A stretch of 64,000 nucleotides of DNA from Macrotrachela quadricornifera (Eukaryota > Rotifera > Eurotatoria > Philodinida > Philodinidae). Below, piece after piece: positions 13,116 through 26,397 of the stretch (the first letter of the stretch is position 1; the number at the start of each line of letters is the position of its first letter). The notes beneath the pieces are model-generated. The model saw only the letters and a list, made by a program, of their open reading frames with translations, did not search any database and was not told the origin of the DNA. The DNA is taken from contig JAJEKB010019224.1 of NCBI GenBank assembly GCA_022393335.1, forward strand, positions 253,274 to 317,273, given 5' to 3'. The position numbers were made by a program, and so were the translations under genes.

Positions 13116-14036
13116 ATTTATTTTTCTTTTCTTTTCTTTTTTAAATAAAATAAATTTCATGAAAAGAAAGATGGAATTCGTAAGTTGTATTTTAATATAT
13201 GTATAAGGATATATCTATCAGTATTCAATAAATTTTGGAGAAAAAAATGTTTTCTCTTATTGAACTTTTTTTGTCTTGATTCAGTCAAAAGTCACTAGAC
13301 TAGCACAACTTTCATATTGAATTCGAGATACACAATATAGAAATTGCTCTCCTTAAAAATTTTATGTCTTGACTACAATAGATTGACAAGAAGAATTCTT
13401 TGAAAGTAATGCAAGTCTAATGACTCCTTACCTATGGTCAAAATATAAGCTTTAACCATTCTAATAATCTAGGAGATCCTTTCTTTTCTTAAAATGGATA
13501 TCTACGAATTCACCCTAATACTGTTTAATATACTGAAGATATTATCTCTCGTTTTCCTAGTGGAAGCAATAGAACTGAGAAGCTTATACGATATCTGGAA
13601 TTCGAGCAAACTAGTGATATAGCCATAAAAAGTGAGGAAATGGGCATCGTTTAACAAATTTTCTTTCAGTGCTCGTAGGGTAACGTTTAAGATTTTCTTT
13701 TCCAATGATCGCATAAAGATTCCCAATGCATAAAGATTTGAATACATTGTTTTATCATACTATGTAGAATTTTTTTCGATAGATGGCTCTAAAGTACGAT
13801 TTATATGAAAATTGTATATAAAGAAATTAAATACATTAACTAATTTTATTTATATGAATTAATCCAAAAAAAAATAGTTTTAAACATTTTAGAAATCATT
13901 ATTTATTTCTTTTGTTACTTCATTATGATTTGCCTTTAGAACACAACAAATTATTATTTTTCATTTGTTGTCCTTCTTTTTCAGTTGAGATAATTTGGCA
14001 TATTTAAACAATAAAATCTAAAAATTCAATATTAAA
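13116..14036. other. Spacer between CFAP206 and the ZRANB2-like gene
   Basis: Contains the CFAP206 3' end (AATAAA-like signals near 13144 and 13223). Near its right end a pyrimidine tract ends in CAG at 13982-13984, 52 nt before the next ATG, which is a candidate 5'-UTR or trans-splice acceptor. An 81-codon open frame on the minus strand (13502-13747) shows no recognisable domain. Confidence 0.5.
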
Positions 14037-15472
14037 ATGAGTGATCATGATGATTATGATCGAGATGATGAATCATATAGTCGATCATCTCGACGAAGAC
14101 GAAATAGTCATAATGACGATGGTGGTTCCAATAGTTCTCATCGATGTAAGTTTACGCTTGAAAAACTTTCATAAATAATTTATTTATTAAAAAATAAAAA
14201 CAAAGCATCAAGCAAACGACATCAAAAATCAGGTTCAAGAGATATATCAGGTATTGGTAAAAAAGTAGCTGAAAAAAGTGGTGGTCTTTTTTCACCTGAT
14301 GACTGGATGTGTAAAAGGTTAGTATTAAATAATAAATTCTATTTAAATTAATTTATACTTTTTAATATATTAGTTGTGCAAATATAAATTGGTCACGACG
14401 AACAACTTGTAATATGTGCAATATGCCGAAATTTCAAAAGGCTGAAGCACGAACTGGTATGAAAATTTTTAAGAAAAAGAAAAAGAAAATTTCTTTATTT
14501 GAAAAATTTAAAGGTGCTGGTGGTGGATATAATGAACGAGATAATGTTGAATATAATGAACATCGTGAGGAGTCTGATGGCGAATATGATGAAGTAAATA
14601 ATATCATATAGATATTATTTACTAATATTTATTTTAGTTTGGACGTAAGAAAAAAAAGTTTCGTAGTGCAACAGATAAAGAAGGAAAATCCAATGATAAA
14701 AAACGAAATACAACTGATTCGAAATCTCGATCATTGGGAGAGGTAATACTCGTACAGTGAGTATTTTTAGAGAATTTTTTCGATGTTATATTTTCTTATT
14801 CTAAAGAATAAATGATTATTATATATGTTGTTTTTTTCTTAGGATGATGAAGACGAAGACGAAGATGATGATTTTGATGTTAAAAAGGTTTGTAAAACAA
14901 AATGATTTTATATATATTTTTTTCTCTTTTTTTTTTTATTTTTAGTATGCATTAGATAGTGATGATGATAATAATAATGATGATGGTAAAAATCATAAAC
15001 AAGCAAGTTCATCAAATAATAATAAAAAATCGTCTAATACTCGTCGAAAAGAAAAATCGTTCGTAATCAAGATTTTTATTTTAATATTAAATTAAAAAAT
15101 AAAATTTTAGTCGTTCTCATTCAAATTCATCATCGGATAGTCGTCAAAGTCGTTCATCATCTCGTGATCATCATTATCATTTATCGAATGATAAAAAAAA
15201 GTAAAGATTTTTAATAAAATAATTCTTTTATTTTGAATAAAATTTAATAGTCGATACAATAAACCATCTTCTTCAAATAATCAAAAACGATCAAGTTCAC
15301 CACGTAATTCAAAACGAAATGATGATTATTATGAACGACGACAATCAAAGTAGAGTTTTTTTTTCTTATGACCTTATTTGAGAAATTTTTTTTTCTTTTT
15401 TTTGTTTCAAATAGATCTCGTTCACCTATTAATACATCAAGTCGAAATCAACAAAAGAATTATCGTTATTAG
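14037..15472 (+). CDS. ZRANB2: ZRANB2-like RanBP2-type zinc-finger SR protein
   Basis: Nuclear RNA-binding splicing factor family; its RanBP2 zinc fingers bind single-stranded RNA at 5' splice sites. Ten exons: 14037..14145, 14206..14317, 14374..14456, 14514..14593, 14638..14742, 14843..14887, 14946..15058, 15111..15200, 15251..15349 and 15415..15472. They sum to 894 nt (297 aa). One zinc finger is visible: W70, C72, C75, N80-W-x-R and C86/C89. The diagnostic GIGKKVAEKSGGLFS precedes it, and NERDNVEY followed by EESDGEYDEFGRKKKK comes after it. An acidic stretch and a C-terminal Arg/Ser-rich tail follow. The vertebrate protein has two fingers. Here the first is replaced by an Asp/Arg/Ser-rich leader, so this is either a genuine loss or a different 5' exon. 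Intron 3 (14457..14513, 57 nt) is stopless and a multiple of three. AATAAA lies at about 15551. Confidence 0.92.
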
Positions 15473-18400
15473 TTTAGAATATCCATATAAACATTCATCA
15501 TATCATATTCGATTTTGTGTGTAAAAAAAAACAAAGCACTTTATGTTCTAAATAAAACATTAAAAAATGTAGTTTTTTCGTGTTCACAAAAAAAATAAAA
15601 CAATGACTAAAAGTTAAAAAAATAATCAAATCTTTCAGAAAGGATAAGCATTTCAGAAGAAAGATTCGTTAGAGTTCTCTTTTAATTAGTTCAAAATTCA
15701 GCTTGTTTTATATTAGTTTAATTGAAATGTATTAATTTATCCCTAGCTAACTGATTATAGCAAATCAATAAGTTGGAAATAGATACATTTAGGAAACAAA
15801 TAAAAACTGACTAATTGGGATATTTTATTGCTTTTGGACAATTATTTATAAGATGGTGACCATTTTTCAATTGAAAGAAAATCGAAAAAACTTTGTAGTC
15901 TTCATGGTAATTTGAAGGCAAAAAAAACGTGTTCATTATAATCATTGACTTGAAAGAAAAGAAAAGTATAAGATGGCAAATACATTTGTCTATGATCTTG
16001 CATATATAATTATTTAACCTGAACTGAACATTTTTTTCTCGTCCTGAAAAACCGATGAGACAACGTATCTTCTATAGTCTTCCTGATGTTTGTTTATCTT
16101 GTGAAGTCTAAAATAACTCTAAATCTTCTTGTATTTTCCACGAAGGAGTATATTGGTTACTACAGTTTTTTTTGTGTATGAAAATGTATTAATATCCTCA
16201 ATTGACTAATCAATGAAGTATAAACTAATAATATTCAAATATAATAAGTAGTGCAAATAAAGTCTTTTCAAAGATGTCTCATTGATGAAATATTAGGTTA
16301 AATAATTCGTTTTATTTGTTGAAAAACTATTTAACAGATGATAATATTTCTAATTTTATCAATTATAATTAAAATTTTTTGATAAAAACCAAGGTAAAAA
16401 AAATATACACTCTTTTAACTTTCATTATTTGTGTTAATTTAATATCATAGAAACTAATCAATAACAAGGACAAAATTTCTTTTATTACACATAATATTAC
16501 AAATAGTATAATGGAAAAATAAATTATTTTCTTATCACAGTTCGTTTGACTGAATTCAATATAATGGTTATATTATATAATAATTCTACTTGTGCTTGAA
16601 CTGTCGTTCATTATTTTAATGTAAAAACTGAATTACTATTATTAAACTTGCTTGAAAGAAAGTATGCGTGCATTTTACAAATAAGTCAGTTGATAAATAT
16701 AAAAAGGAAATATGTCAATTTTGACAAATTAACAGATAATCATGGCCATAATCTGACTTTTTCTTTAATTGATCGTCATTCTTTATTTGTGTAAATATTT
16801 CAAACAATAAAGTTTTATTTTTCTTTAGTATTTCATACAATAAGCGCTTCCATTTCCCTTCATTACCTACGGTATTTTTAGTCTATACCAAAAAAAAAAA
16901 AAAACGTAGACAGGAAATACATATGCACGTACAATTTTATATACAATATTAATCACATATGTCATTACTTGTTGAGATAGAAATTTGTCATCAATAGGCA
17001 GGAAAAAAAAAGTTTAATGGCGAATAAAATAAAAAGCTTAGTGTAATTTATTCTAATGAGAATATCTGATGTTGATGTGACTGACATAAAGTACAGACAC
17101 AGCATGAAACAAATTGTTTCTTCACCTTGTCATATATAGATAGATAAAAAATGTCGGATAGAAAGGATGATTACATAAGAATCGATATCATTGATGTTCA
17201 TTGTCATTCATTTGTCGAGTAAGGAATTATTAGAACGAGAAGAATATACATTTGTATATGTATTTATATGTATATGATGTATAAGAAAGCAAGTGTGAAG
17301 TATATTGATATAATAAAAAAAAAATATACACATAAGACAAGAGAGAATATAAAGGATCCTCTTGAAAAAATAGGTGTCAAACTCTTGATTGTATACAAAA
17401 TAAGTGATACCTATTCTTCAATCTCTTGACAAACATATACATATATATATATATATGTGTGTATGTATAAAACAATAGAAAAAAAAAAGAATCTTTTCTT
17501 CTTTTTTGTCCTTCATTGATGGTATATGTTCAAAACATCTGTTGCACCACCCGTGAGCGAGTTATGTCGTAATTAGAACTGACTAAGCTATATATCAATA
17601 TGAAAGATAAACGATGGTAATATTAACGAAGGCAAGCAAATCTGTGAAAACACATCATTAACGTCATATATTCAACGTTTTCTTGCTATGCTATAGAAAA
17701 AAATCAATGAACTATCATGATGTATATAGGAAGAAAACGACAGACACAATTGAACAAACAGTCACAATAACGATTATAACGTTGCTATTATTATTATTAT
17801 TACTGTGTGTGTTTTTACAAGCATTATTTAATTTTCTACTGATGAACAAAAGACATGATCACAAATCTCTTTTCTTATATATATATAAATATACATATAG
17901 ATGTTTGCATCATTATGTGAATGTATTCATGTCATTTGTCTTGAATTTACAAATGAAGACATATGTATTTCATAAGATAAAAATCAAGGTATTCACTTGC
18001 ATAAAAAAATACAAAAATGGAAATATGCATATTCACAAGCATATGAAAATTGCATTGGTCTTGCATCATACATAGTCAGACTAGCAATTATCATTGTTAA
18101 AGATTTTTTTTTCTTTATTCTTTTTTTCTATTTTACGTAATCATCTCAAGAGGGACTGTCATAGGGAGGTTGATACTTTTTGGTGTATGTCTCTTTTTTT
18201 TTTCAAGTGCCAATTGCTACGATTTGATGCATTGAACAAATTCTATGAATAATGATAATCGCTCATCTTAAGCATAAAATCCATCTGTTGTATGTTCGCT
18301 CTTGAAATTTTTCAATTGATGATCATCACTAGTTAGCTATATAATAAAAAAGAGAAAAAGTTAACAATATACAGACAATAGTTTACATCAAACACTTCAA

Positions 18401-19171
18401 TGATCATATAGTCTATCATTTCTAAAAGTTTTTAAAAGTGTAATATTGGTTATGTTCATTAAATTACTCATATTATTTCAATCATCATCTTCATATTCGA
18501 CATTCATAAATATGTACATGTATATATGTATGCACATACTTATTCTGTGTAAAAAAAAACTTGGTCATGTCCTTCATAGAGCACTTAGTAGCGGCTCGTG
18601 TGAGTGCGCTTTCTTTTTTTTTTTTTAATTTATAGTTGGCTGCTGTTTCGATACGAGGAAGATGGATGAAAGGAAGAAAAATGGAAATAGAAAAAAAATA
18701 ATAAAGAAAAACGGTAAGTTAAACTTAATGAGAGTAACTGTCAAGAAATGAATAGAGAGGTAATCAGTTGTCCATTGAACCTGATGAGCGGAAAGACTAA
18801 TTTTTTTCAAGATACTGGTCAGTCAATCATATTGTGCATGTCCTTACTCTCTTCCTCTATTTTCTCTTTTCTTTTTCACCAGAAAAGAAAAAAAAACTCA
18901 ATAAGAATGATTTTTTCCCTTTTCTTCTCCTCCTCCTTTACGATGGTACTACTATGCGACTAAGTGTTAATTCTCTCCTCTGATTCTTATTGCTCTCTCT
19001 CTCTCTCTCTCTCTCTTCTGTCTATATGCATGTTCAATATGTCGTATATTAATGAGGAAATCCTTCTTTTTTTTTGCTATTACAGATTGTTCCTGTTCAC
19101 ATACAAATAGCAGTGCAATATGACAATTATATTTATTCGTTTAAATTAGGTAAATAATTATAAAATTACAA
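15473..19171. other. Non-coding spacer upstream of the protocadherin
   Basis: 3.7 kb with no supported gene. It contains poly-A/T tracts, (TA)n near 17440 and a (CT)n microsatellite at about 18993-19016. A T-rich tract ending in TTACAG at 19081-19085 sits 87 nt before the protocadherin ATG and may be a splice or trans-splice acceptor. The longest open frame (17683-18075) is dominated by Leu, Lys and His runs and looks non-coding. The right part (17000-19100) is likely the protocadherin's regulatory region, inferred from position only. Confidence 0.5.
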
Positions 19172-22100
19172 ATGTTTCAAATTTTATTTTTTATTAATAT
19201 TATTAATCTGGTAATTACAAAACCAATTGAATCTCTACATATTATGGAAGATTTACCAATTGGTACATCAATATATACATTTTCAACAGATGGTTGTAAA
19301 ACCGTAAATAATGCTGGTACATATCGTTTTGTTGATAGACAAAAAAATTCAAATGATTTTTTTCTTATTGATCCATATACGGGACGTATAACAACAAAAA
19401 AATTAATTGATCGTGATGATTTTTGTCTTCGTCGTATGTGTTCATGTTCAAAATGTGAAATAATACTTGAAGTTTTATGTGTTAATATGGGACAAATATT
19501 TTTTAATGATTTATCTATTATAATTGATGATCGTAATGATCATGCACCACAATTTTCAAAAACTTCAATAACAATTGATGTTTTAGAAAATGTACCTATT
19601 GGTTATGTAATTCCAATTGATATTGCTATTGATCTTGATTATGGAAATAATTCTATTCAAGGTTATAATCTTATAGAAAATAATACAACAAATAAAATTC
19701 TTAATGCATTTCAAATAGAATATACAAAAAAAACTGATTTACTTGCTTTACGTCTTATTAAAATACTTGATAGAGAATTATATCGTTCATTAGAATATGT
19801 TATACAAGCATATGATGGTGGACAACCACAAGCACTTATAGGTCGTTTAAATATTTATATAAATATTCTTGATGTTAATGATATGTCACCAGTATTTGAT
19901 CATTCTGATATTCATGTATTTATAAGTGAATTAACAACAATTGGTTCACTTATTGCACGTGTACATGCATATGATGGTGATAGTGATCTTAATGGTCTTG
20001 TTTATTATACAATTGTTTCATTAGATCCACCATCAAATGGAACATTTATATTATCAAAAGAAACAGGTGATATATATCTTGGTAAACATCTTGATTATGA
20101 AAAAGAAAAATTTTATCGTTTAAAAATAAAAGCACAAGATAATGGACCACAACAAGGTTCAATACCAGCATTTGCTATGGTACATATTGATATTAAAGAT
20201 GAAAATGATAATTATCCATTAATAACATCAACATTTAATGATGATAAAAATTCTGGAATTGAACATATAGTAAATAGTAGTGTTATTAAAATTCGTGAAA
20301 ATATTTCAAATGGAACATTTTTAGTAAGATTCATTTTTTTTTCTTATGATCTTTGACCTTGATTTAAAGAATTCCCAAAAGAAACATTTGTATGTGCGTG
20401 TTTGCATGTTTTAATTTTATCCTTTCAAATTGTTTTAGATTTATCTAACAACGAAAAACAAAATTGATTAAAACTTTCTTTTTTTGTTATGAATAGGGTC
20501 ATATCTCAATTAATGATCTCGATCAAGGTAATAATGGTAAAGTAAGTTGGTTACTTGAAAGTAATGGAACAATTTATATAAAAGAATTATTTAATAATGA
20601 AGCTTTTCTTATGTTTACTTCACGTATATTTGATCGAGAAGATCAATCAAAATATGATATTTATCTTAAAGCATATGATCATGGTATTCAATCATTATCA
20701 AATACATTTAATTTTACTTTAATAATTATTGATGACAATGATAATGCACCAATATTTGAAAAAGATTTTTATTCAATTAATATAACAGAAACAATTCCTA
20801 TAAATACAATACTTTTTCATTTTCATGCTACAGATGATGATGAAGAAAATACATTAAATAGTCAAATTGAATATCAATTAAATAATCAAACATTATTTTC
20901 ATTAAATTCAATTACAGGTGAATTACGTTTAATTGGTAAACTTGATCGAGAAGAAAAATCTAGTTATGAATTTGATATTATTGCATTTGATCATGGCCAA
21001 CCTCAATCGTTATCAACTACAGTTCGTTGTTTTATTCATATAATTGATATAAATGATAATTATCCAATATTTGATTTACCAGAATATATATTTCAAATAC
21101 CCGAAACATGGTCTAACCTTTCACCGATTGGTCATGTTCATGCAACTGATATGGATGAATATTATGGTAAATTATCTTATACATTAGTACTAAATGAGAC
21201 AACAATGATAGATGAATGGCCATTTGAATTGACATCAAATGGAACATTATATCTAAAGATAACATCTGTTGGTAAATAAATATATATTTAATAATTTGTT
21301 TTCAAGAAAAAAAAAAGAATTATTCTTTTCTATTTAGGTATTGATTATGAACGTCGGTCAATTTATCAATTTTTTATTGTAGCTATTGATAATGATGGTT
21401 TTAATACAAGTGTACCTATAACTATTTATATTTTAAATCGTAATGATTTTTGTCCAGAATTAATTAATAATTCTACAGCATTATTTTTTAATACTGATCT
21501 TTGGTTTAATAATTCAAATGAAAATTTTAATCAATATTATTTAGATTTATTTGATGGTGATAATGATACATGTTTAATTGAATTACTTAATTTTAATGAT
21601 ATATTTCAAATTGAAAATATTGAACGTAATCAATATTTATTATATGCATATGTATTACCTATATATGAATATTATATTTTACAATTTCGTATACGTGATC
21701 TTATAAATGAAACAATTGAACAATCATGTATTCGATATATTCAATTAGTTTTAACAATTGGTACAAATCAAACAAATCAAACAGTAGCTATAGATACAGC
21801 ACGTGAATATTTGGAAGCGCTTCAGTTAATATCTCAACGTTCATATTCATATTTTGATTTAGCTTTATTTAAAGTTATATTTATATTAATTTTATTATTA
21901 ATTGCAATTATAATTGGATTACTAACAATAAAATTAATTTATTTTTCATCAAATTTACATCATCGACGAAAATTACGAAATCATAAAACTGATACAAATA
22001 CACTTTATCGTCTTCAAGGACCAACTGAAACTCAATTACCTTTACTTCATAATGAACCTAGTGAACAATCATTAACATCATCATTGATTATTACAGGAAA

Positions 22101-23238
22101 CAAAACATTAATTCCAAATGAAAATGTTAATCATTCTATTAATGATGATGAACAACAACAGGTAAAAAAAAGAATAAATATAAAAGAATAGATGATGCAT
22201 AGAAAAAAGAAATATACGAATTCATATGATACTTTACTTTCTATGGATTGTTCAATGATGCGATGATCGTGTCAATGTCATTGTTACTACTAACGATAGA
22301 ATGACAATGAATACTTTCTTTTTTTTTTAATTAAAAATACATTTTTAATTGTATCTTGATTGATAGATAAGAGATGTCAAATGATAATAAAGCGAAAAAA
22401 AACTTATTCCTTGATTTGTCAAGTATGAACGAGAAATAGAGAAGAAAAAAAAAATGTATAACACAAATTTGATTATTTATTTAATGTCATCAAACGGCAA
22501 ACGTCTTGTTTTTAGTAATTGAAATAATTCAATTTACATATAATCACGATAAATATATATTGTGCATTCAATAGAAACAAACGATCGTGTTTTTTTCCTC
22601 GCTTTAAGATGTATATAGAAATAATTGAAGCATCATTTATATATATATATATATATATGTTATGAATCAATTGAGTCGTTTAGATGCCGGAGGATATTGA
22701 CGTGCATAATGATGATTATACAAAGTGTCAGATATCTTGAATAGTATCAAATTTCATTTAATCTACTCTAATCAATAGATATAATGTAATAAATTAATAT
22801 AGATATATTTATTTTTCTTTTTAGCGACTTTTATATCAATTAAATTCAAATGAATTTCAAACATATACATTAAAATCAACCAATAATAATAATAATAATA
22901 CATATGATATTATTAATGATATTCTTCATTCAAATACTTCTCCAACAGTATCTTATTCTCATATACGAGATAGTGGTTATGAAACAACATTATCAAATAT
23001 AGAGCAACAACGTTTTCTTTCATCTATAAGTCCAACAAATATTAGTCTCTCACCTGATGATTCAATAATAACAGGAAATTATTTATCAACACATCCTGAT
23101 TCATTACTATCATCTTCAAATGCAATATCACGAACTTTAAAAACATTTTCACATATACCAACAATAAATAATACAGGAAATGAATCATCAATAACATTAA
23201 TTGCAAGACTTGCTGAACAAGAAGTTATTGAAGTTTAA
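19172..23238 (+). CDS. Protocadherin-like cell-adhesion receptor with seven cadherin repeats
   Basis: Single-pass calcium-dependent adhesion protein. Exons 19172..20323, 20497..21271, 21338..22161 and 22825..23238 sum to 3165 nt (1054 aa). A signal peptide (about 1-16) is followed by seven extracellular cadherin repeats. Their calcium-binding linkers are visible: DRNDHAPQF, DVNDMSPVF, DENDNYP, DDNDNAPIF, DINDNYPIF and a degraded NRNDFCPEL. DRE-type and AxDxG-type motifs lie inside the repeats. Repeat 7 has lost its linker, as is usual next to the membrane. The TM helix is at about 819-842, followed by a roughly 210-residue Ser/Thr-rich tail with SYSHIRDSGYET. Seven repeats match the delta-1 protocadherin layout. 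There is no Fat/Flamingo-type EGF or LamG domain and no obvious catenin-binding region. Reading on past 22161 gives an alternative short C-terminus ending at 22191. Confidence 0.9.
22162..22824. other. Last intron of the protocadherin, with an in-frame early stop
   Basis: 663-nt intron between donor GTAAAA and acceptor CTTTTTAG. If unspliced, translation continues for nine residues and stops at 22191. That would remove the distal 138 residues of the cytoplasmic tail. It contains a (TA)n run at about 22639-22658. Confidence 0.6.
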
Positions 23239-25290
23239 TAATTGTCATTTTCGTTCTTTTTTATTATTGTATGTTGTTCTTTGATTTTTTTTGCTATCTT
23301 TATATGAATGTATATAAAAATATTTAATGAAAAAAAAAAGATAATTGAAAAATAGTCTCAATCAGCTTTATTAAACAATCGAAAGCCTGATTTTTATCGT
23401 CCTTGTCAGATGATGATATGTACAATTGGTTCGTTGTAATATGTTACAGATAGACGAAGAATATGTTCATACTATATTTAGTTGATTATTACAAGATATC
23501 GTATTAGTAGTTGTGCTATCATTTTTCTTATTGTTCTTGATATGAATTATATAAACTAATGTGAAGAAAAACTTAGGAGATCGTCAACATTCATCTATCA
23601 TCAAAAAAGAGGCAACCTTAATGCTCAGAAGGTGTGATATCGATTACTTTAAGGAACTTATAAAATGGTGTGCGGACCGATCGGGCATGCTTTTTACCGT
23701 AACTGAAGCTATGTTTCAACATTTTTAGAGACATTTCTAACCGTACTTTTTTTAATATACAAACGTATTTCAGATAAATGTGCCTGTTTCATTAAATACA
23801 AATATTGCATTCTCAAAAGATGCTTCATTACCAGATTCTTGTTTATCTAAACTAAGCATTTTATAACAACATCTACAATGCATGTGAGGCAGATTAATAT
23901 GAAAATTAATCAACAGAATAAAATGAACATTCTTGGTAAATAGTTGTTTTTTGATTTATTTACTATTGGATGGATAACAAAAATATTTTTTGTCAATTTA
24001 TCTGTTTAATTAGAAATATTTTATGTATTGATTATATCCAGAAATTTTGTTGTCTATTCATATCTAAAGTTATAAATTTATATTTAATGTATTTTATCTA
24101 CATAAAAAAAAAACAGATTTATCTTGGAAATCAACGTTTAAATTAGTTAACTATCAATTATAGTTATAGTATTGATATTATAGATATTTAATATAATTTT
24201 ATTGACAATTCAATATTGTATGGATAAGTATACAACTTGTTAATAATTAAAGATTGATGATTTAATAGAAATATAGAATTATGATTAATACAAATGTCAT
24301 ACTTAATGAATAATATAATTTATGTTCTTTTAAGTACAAATAACGATAATAAAATTATAAGAAATTTGTATTATTGTCTAATTATATTAACGCCATTTGT
24401 ATTTATAAAAACAAATAATGTGTCAATTGTATTAATCTAAAGGCAAGTGAATCGATTTATGATGAGTATTATGTTATACAGATTTTTTTTGAATACAGAA
24501 TAAATCATCTTGCTATACTTCAATATTTCTCAATGAGTAATTGCATATCTCAGAACTTATTTATATTTTTAAATAACAAATATATTGTCAAAATTTGAAT
24601 TGCCTAATCTAAAAACTAGTACAATCTTTCAAATGTGTCATTGTTGTTAGTGTTCATGCATATACATATCTAGTCGTTATCGAATGATGATTATTGAATG
24701 AAATTCTAACGTAAGTAGATGGTTGAATAGTGAAGGAGTTCGTGTTATTAAGTAAACTATGTACATTCCAATTGTATCTTTGGAAAAAAATGGCCTCGTC
24801 AGCGAAAATATAATGCGTATATTCGCAAATATAATGAATTTTCTGACGTATCCACATACATCCGAAATCATAGTGATCCGTACATGTGTACATAACAATA
24901 ATATGGCGTCCACACACATTACTTAGACTTTTGCGTTTGACTGGATATTCCTTAATTTTCACTGTTCGATTGAATAGTTTAGTTGTATAATTGAAACATT
25001 CTCATTGAATAAACTAATACCATTAAAAAAAAATTGAATTTATTATCAATTTATATTTAAAAAATAAAAGCAGTCAATATTTACATACAACAACAACAAT
25101 TCGTTGATAATTAATAAATTTACTATTTCATCTTTGAATAAAATATACGTAATATTGTAAAGAATAACAATTTAAACTATCTAAAAACCTTTCAATTTTT
25201 TAGCAAACTATTCGATTTTATAAATTAATTAAAAATTAAACTTAATACTTATTTTTCTAAAAAATATTTTATTTATATTTTAATAGTTAT
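23239..25290. other. Intergenic DNA between the convergent protocadherin and GT31 genes
   Basis: Two genes converge here (+ then -), so the stretch holds two 3' ends. AT-rich. The open frames at 24654-24962 (minus) are unsupported. I see no RNA gene or repeat. Confidence 0.5.
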
Positions 25291-26397
25291 TTAATGTTCA
25301 CTAATAAGTGTATTCCATGCTGAAAAATATTCTGATACTGAACGAGATGTAGTAATACGTAATGATGATGTACAAAATAATAATTTAAAATTTTTTTTAA
25401 ATATATCTCCACATGCTCCATTAGAAAATTCATATTTATAATCTTCTCCAGATTGTGATAAATCTTTTATTTGAACATGTGCAGCTTCTCGAAGAATACC
25501 TGTAACAAATGAATCACCTGGATATTCAATAATATCAATATGACTTAATGCATCAAGCATACGATCACAAGCTCCTGATGTTATAATATATAATAAACCC
25601 ATAGCATAATGTAAATTAGCATATAATGGTGAAATAATTGCATCAACAAATTTTTGATAATTACCTCTTTGAATAGAATGTTCTGAACCAAACCAACCAA
25701 TAACTAAATTTTCATTTTTAATACTTTCAATAGTTGGTAAAAGTTTATCAATAATAACTTTCATATTTATAATAATATCATCTTCTGTTTTAATATAAAA
25801 TGGTGCATTTGGTAAATATGATCTCATCCATAATATTGCTGAAAGTTCTTTATAAGCATTAAATGAATCTATATCAGGTAAAGAAACTTGAATAATATCA
25901 TCAAAAAGATATTGTTCTGCAGATGTACGTTGTATTGTAAAATCATCAATACCAACAAGAAAAAAAATTTTAACTTTTAGTGTATTATTTTGATATAATT
26001 GTTCAAAAGCCCATGTTCGTCGTATAGCATCACGTATTTCAATATTTGATGCTTTAGATAAAACAAAAAAAGGTATAATATTAGTTGATTCAGATTGTAA
26101 TTCTAAAAAAGGTGAATTTATAAATTTAATTGAAGATAAAACACCATTTGAGACTTTTTGTAATGATGGAAATAAATGAAGAAAATTTTTTGATAATGGT
26201 ATTGATTTTATATGTGGTAGATTTCTTTTAGGTAATTCATTTGGTATAATCAAATGATTAGCAGATGGTTGATATAAAACTGACGAAATTAAAATATTTT
26301 TAACGTGATAAAAAAGTAAAATTAAAACTAATGAAGTAATAATGGAAGTAATTAATGTTATTAAACGACGATGATGATTGTAATATTCTTCGAACAT
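25291..26397 (-). CDS. GT31-family beta-1,3-galactosyl/N-acetylglucosaminyltransferase-like
   Basis: Type II Golgi glycosyltransferase that would transfer a sugar from a UDP-sugar in beta-1,3 linkage to glycoprotein or glycolipid acceptors. 368 aa in one uninterrupted exon. A short cytosolic tail and TM anchor (about 12-31) precede a stem. The GT31 motifs then follow in order: RDAIRRTWA (122-130), FFLVG (145-149), the nucleotide-sugar/metal motif KTEDDIIIN (203-211), and EYPGDSFVTGIL (291-302), which corresponds to the usual EDV-x-VG block with the catalytic acidic residue. The metal site reads EDD where most members have DDD. GT31 variants with EDD exist, so activity is plausible. The donor and acceptor sugars cannot be assigned. 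The ATG is the first in frame and directly precedes the TM anchor. Confidence 0.88.
   Translation of the reverse strand: MFEEYYNHHRRLITLITSIITSLVLILLFYHVKNILISSVLYQPSANHLIIPNELPKRNLPHIKSIPLSKNFLHLFPSLQKVSNGVLSSIKFINSPFLELQSESTNIIPFFVLSKASNIEIRDAIRRTWAFEQLYQNNTLKVKIFFLVGIDDFTIQRTSAEQYLFDDIIQVSLPDIDSFNAYKELSAILWMRSYLPNAPFYIKTEDDIIINMKVIIDKLLPTIESIKNENLVIGWFGSEHSIQRGNYQKFVDAIISPLYANLHYAMGLLYIITSGACDRMLDALSHIDIIEYPGDSFVTGILREAAHVQIKDLSQSGEDYKYEFSNGACGDIFKKNFKLLFCTSSLRITTSRSVSEYFSAWNTLISEH

Noticed and set aside
17683..18075. 130-codon ORF upstream of the protocadherin
   Set aside because: Contains a Leu run from a TTA/TTG microsatellite and Lys/His/Ile-rich sequence; no signal of selection visible.
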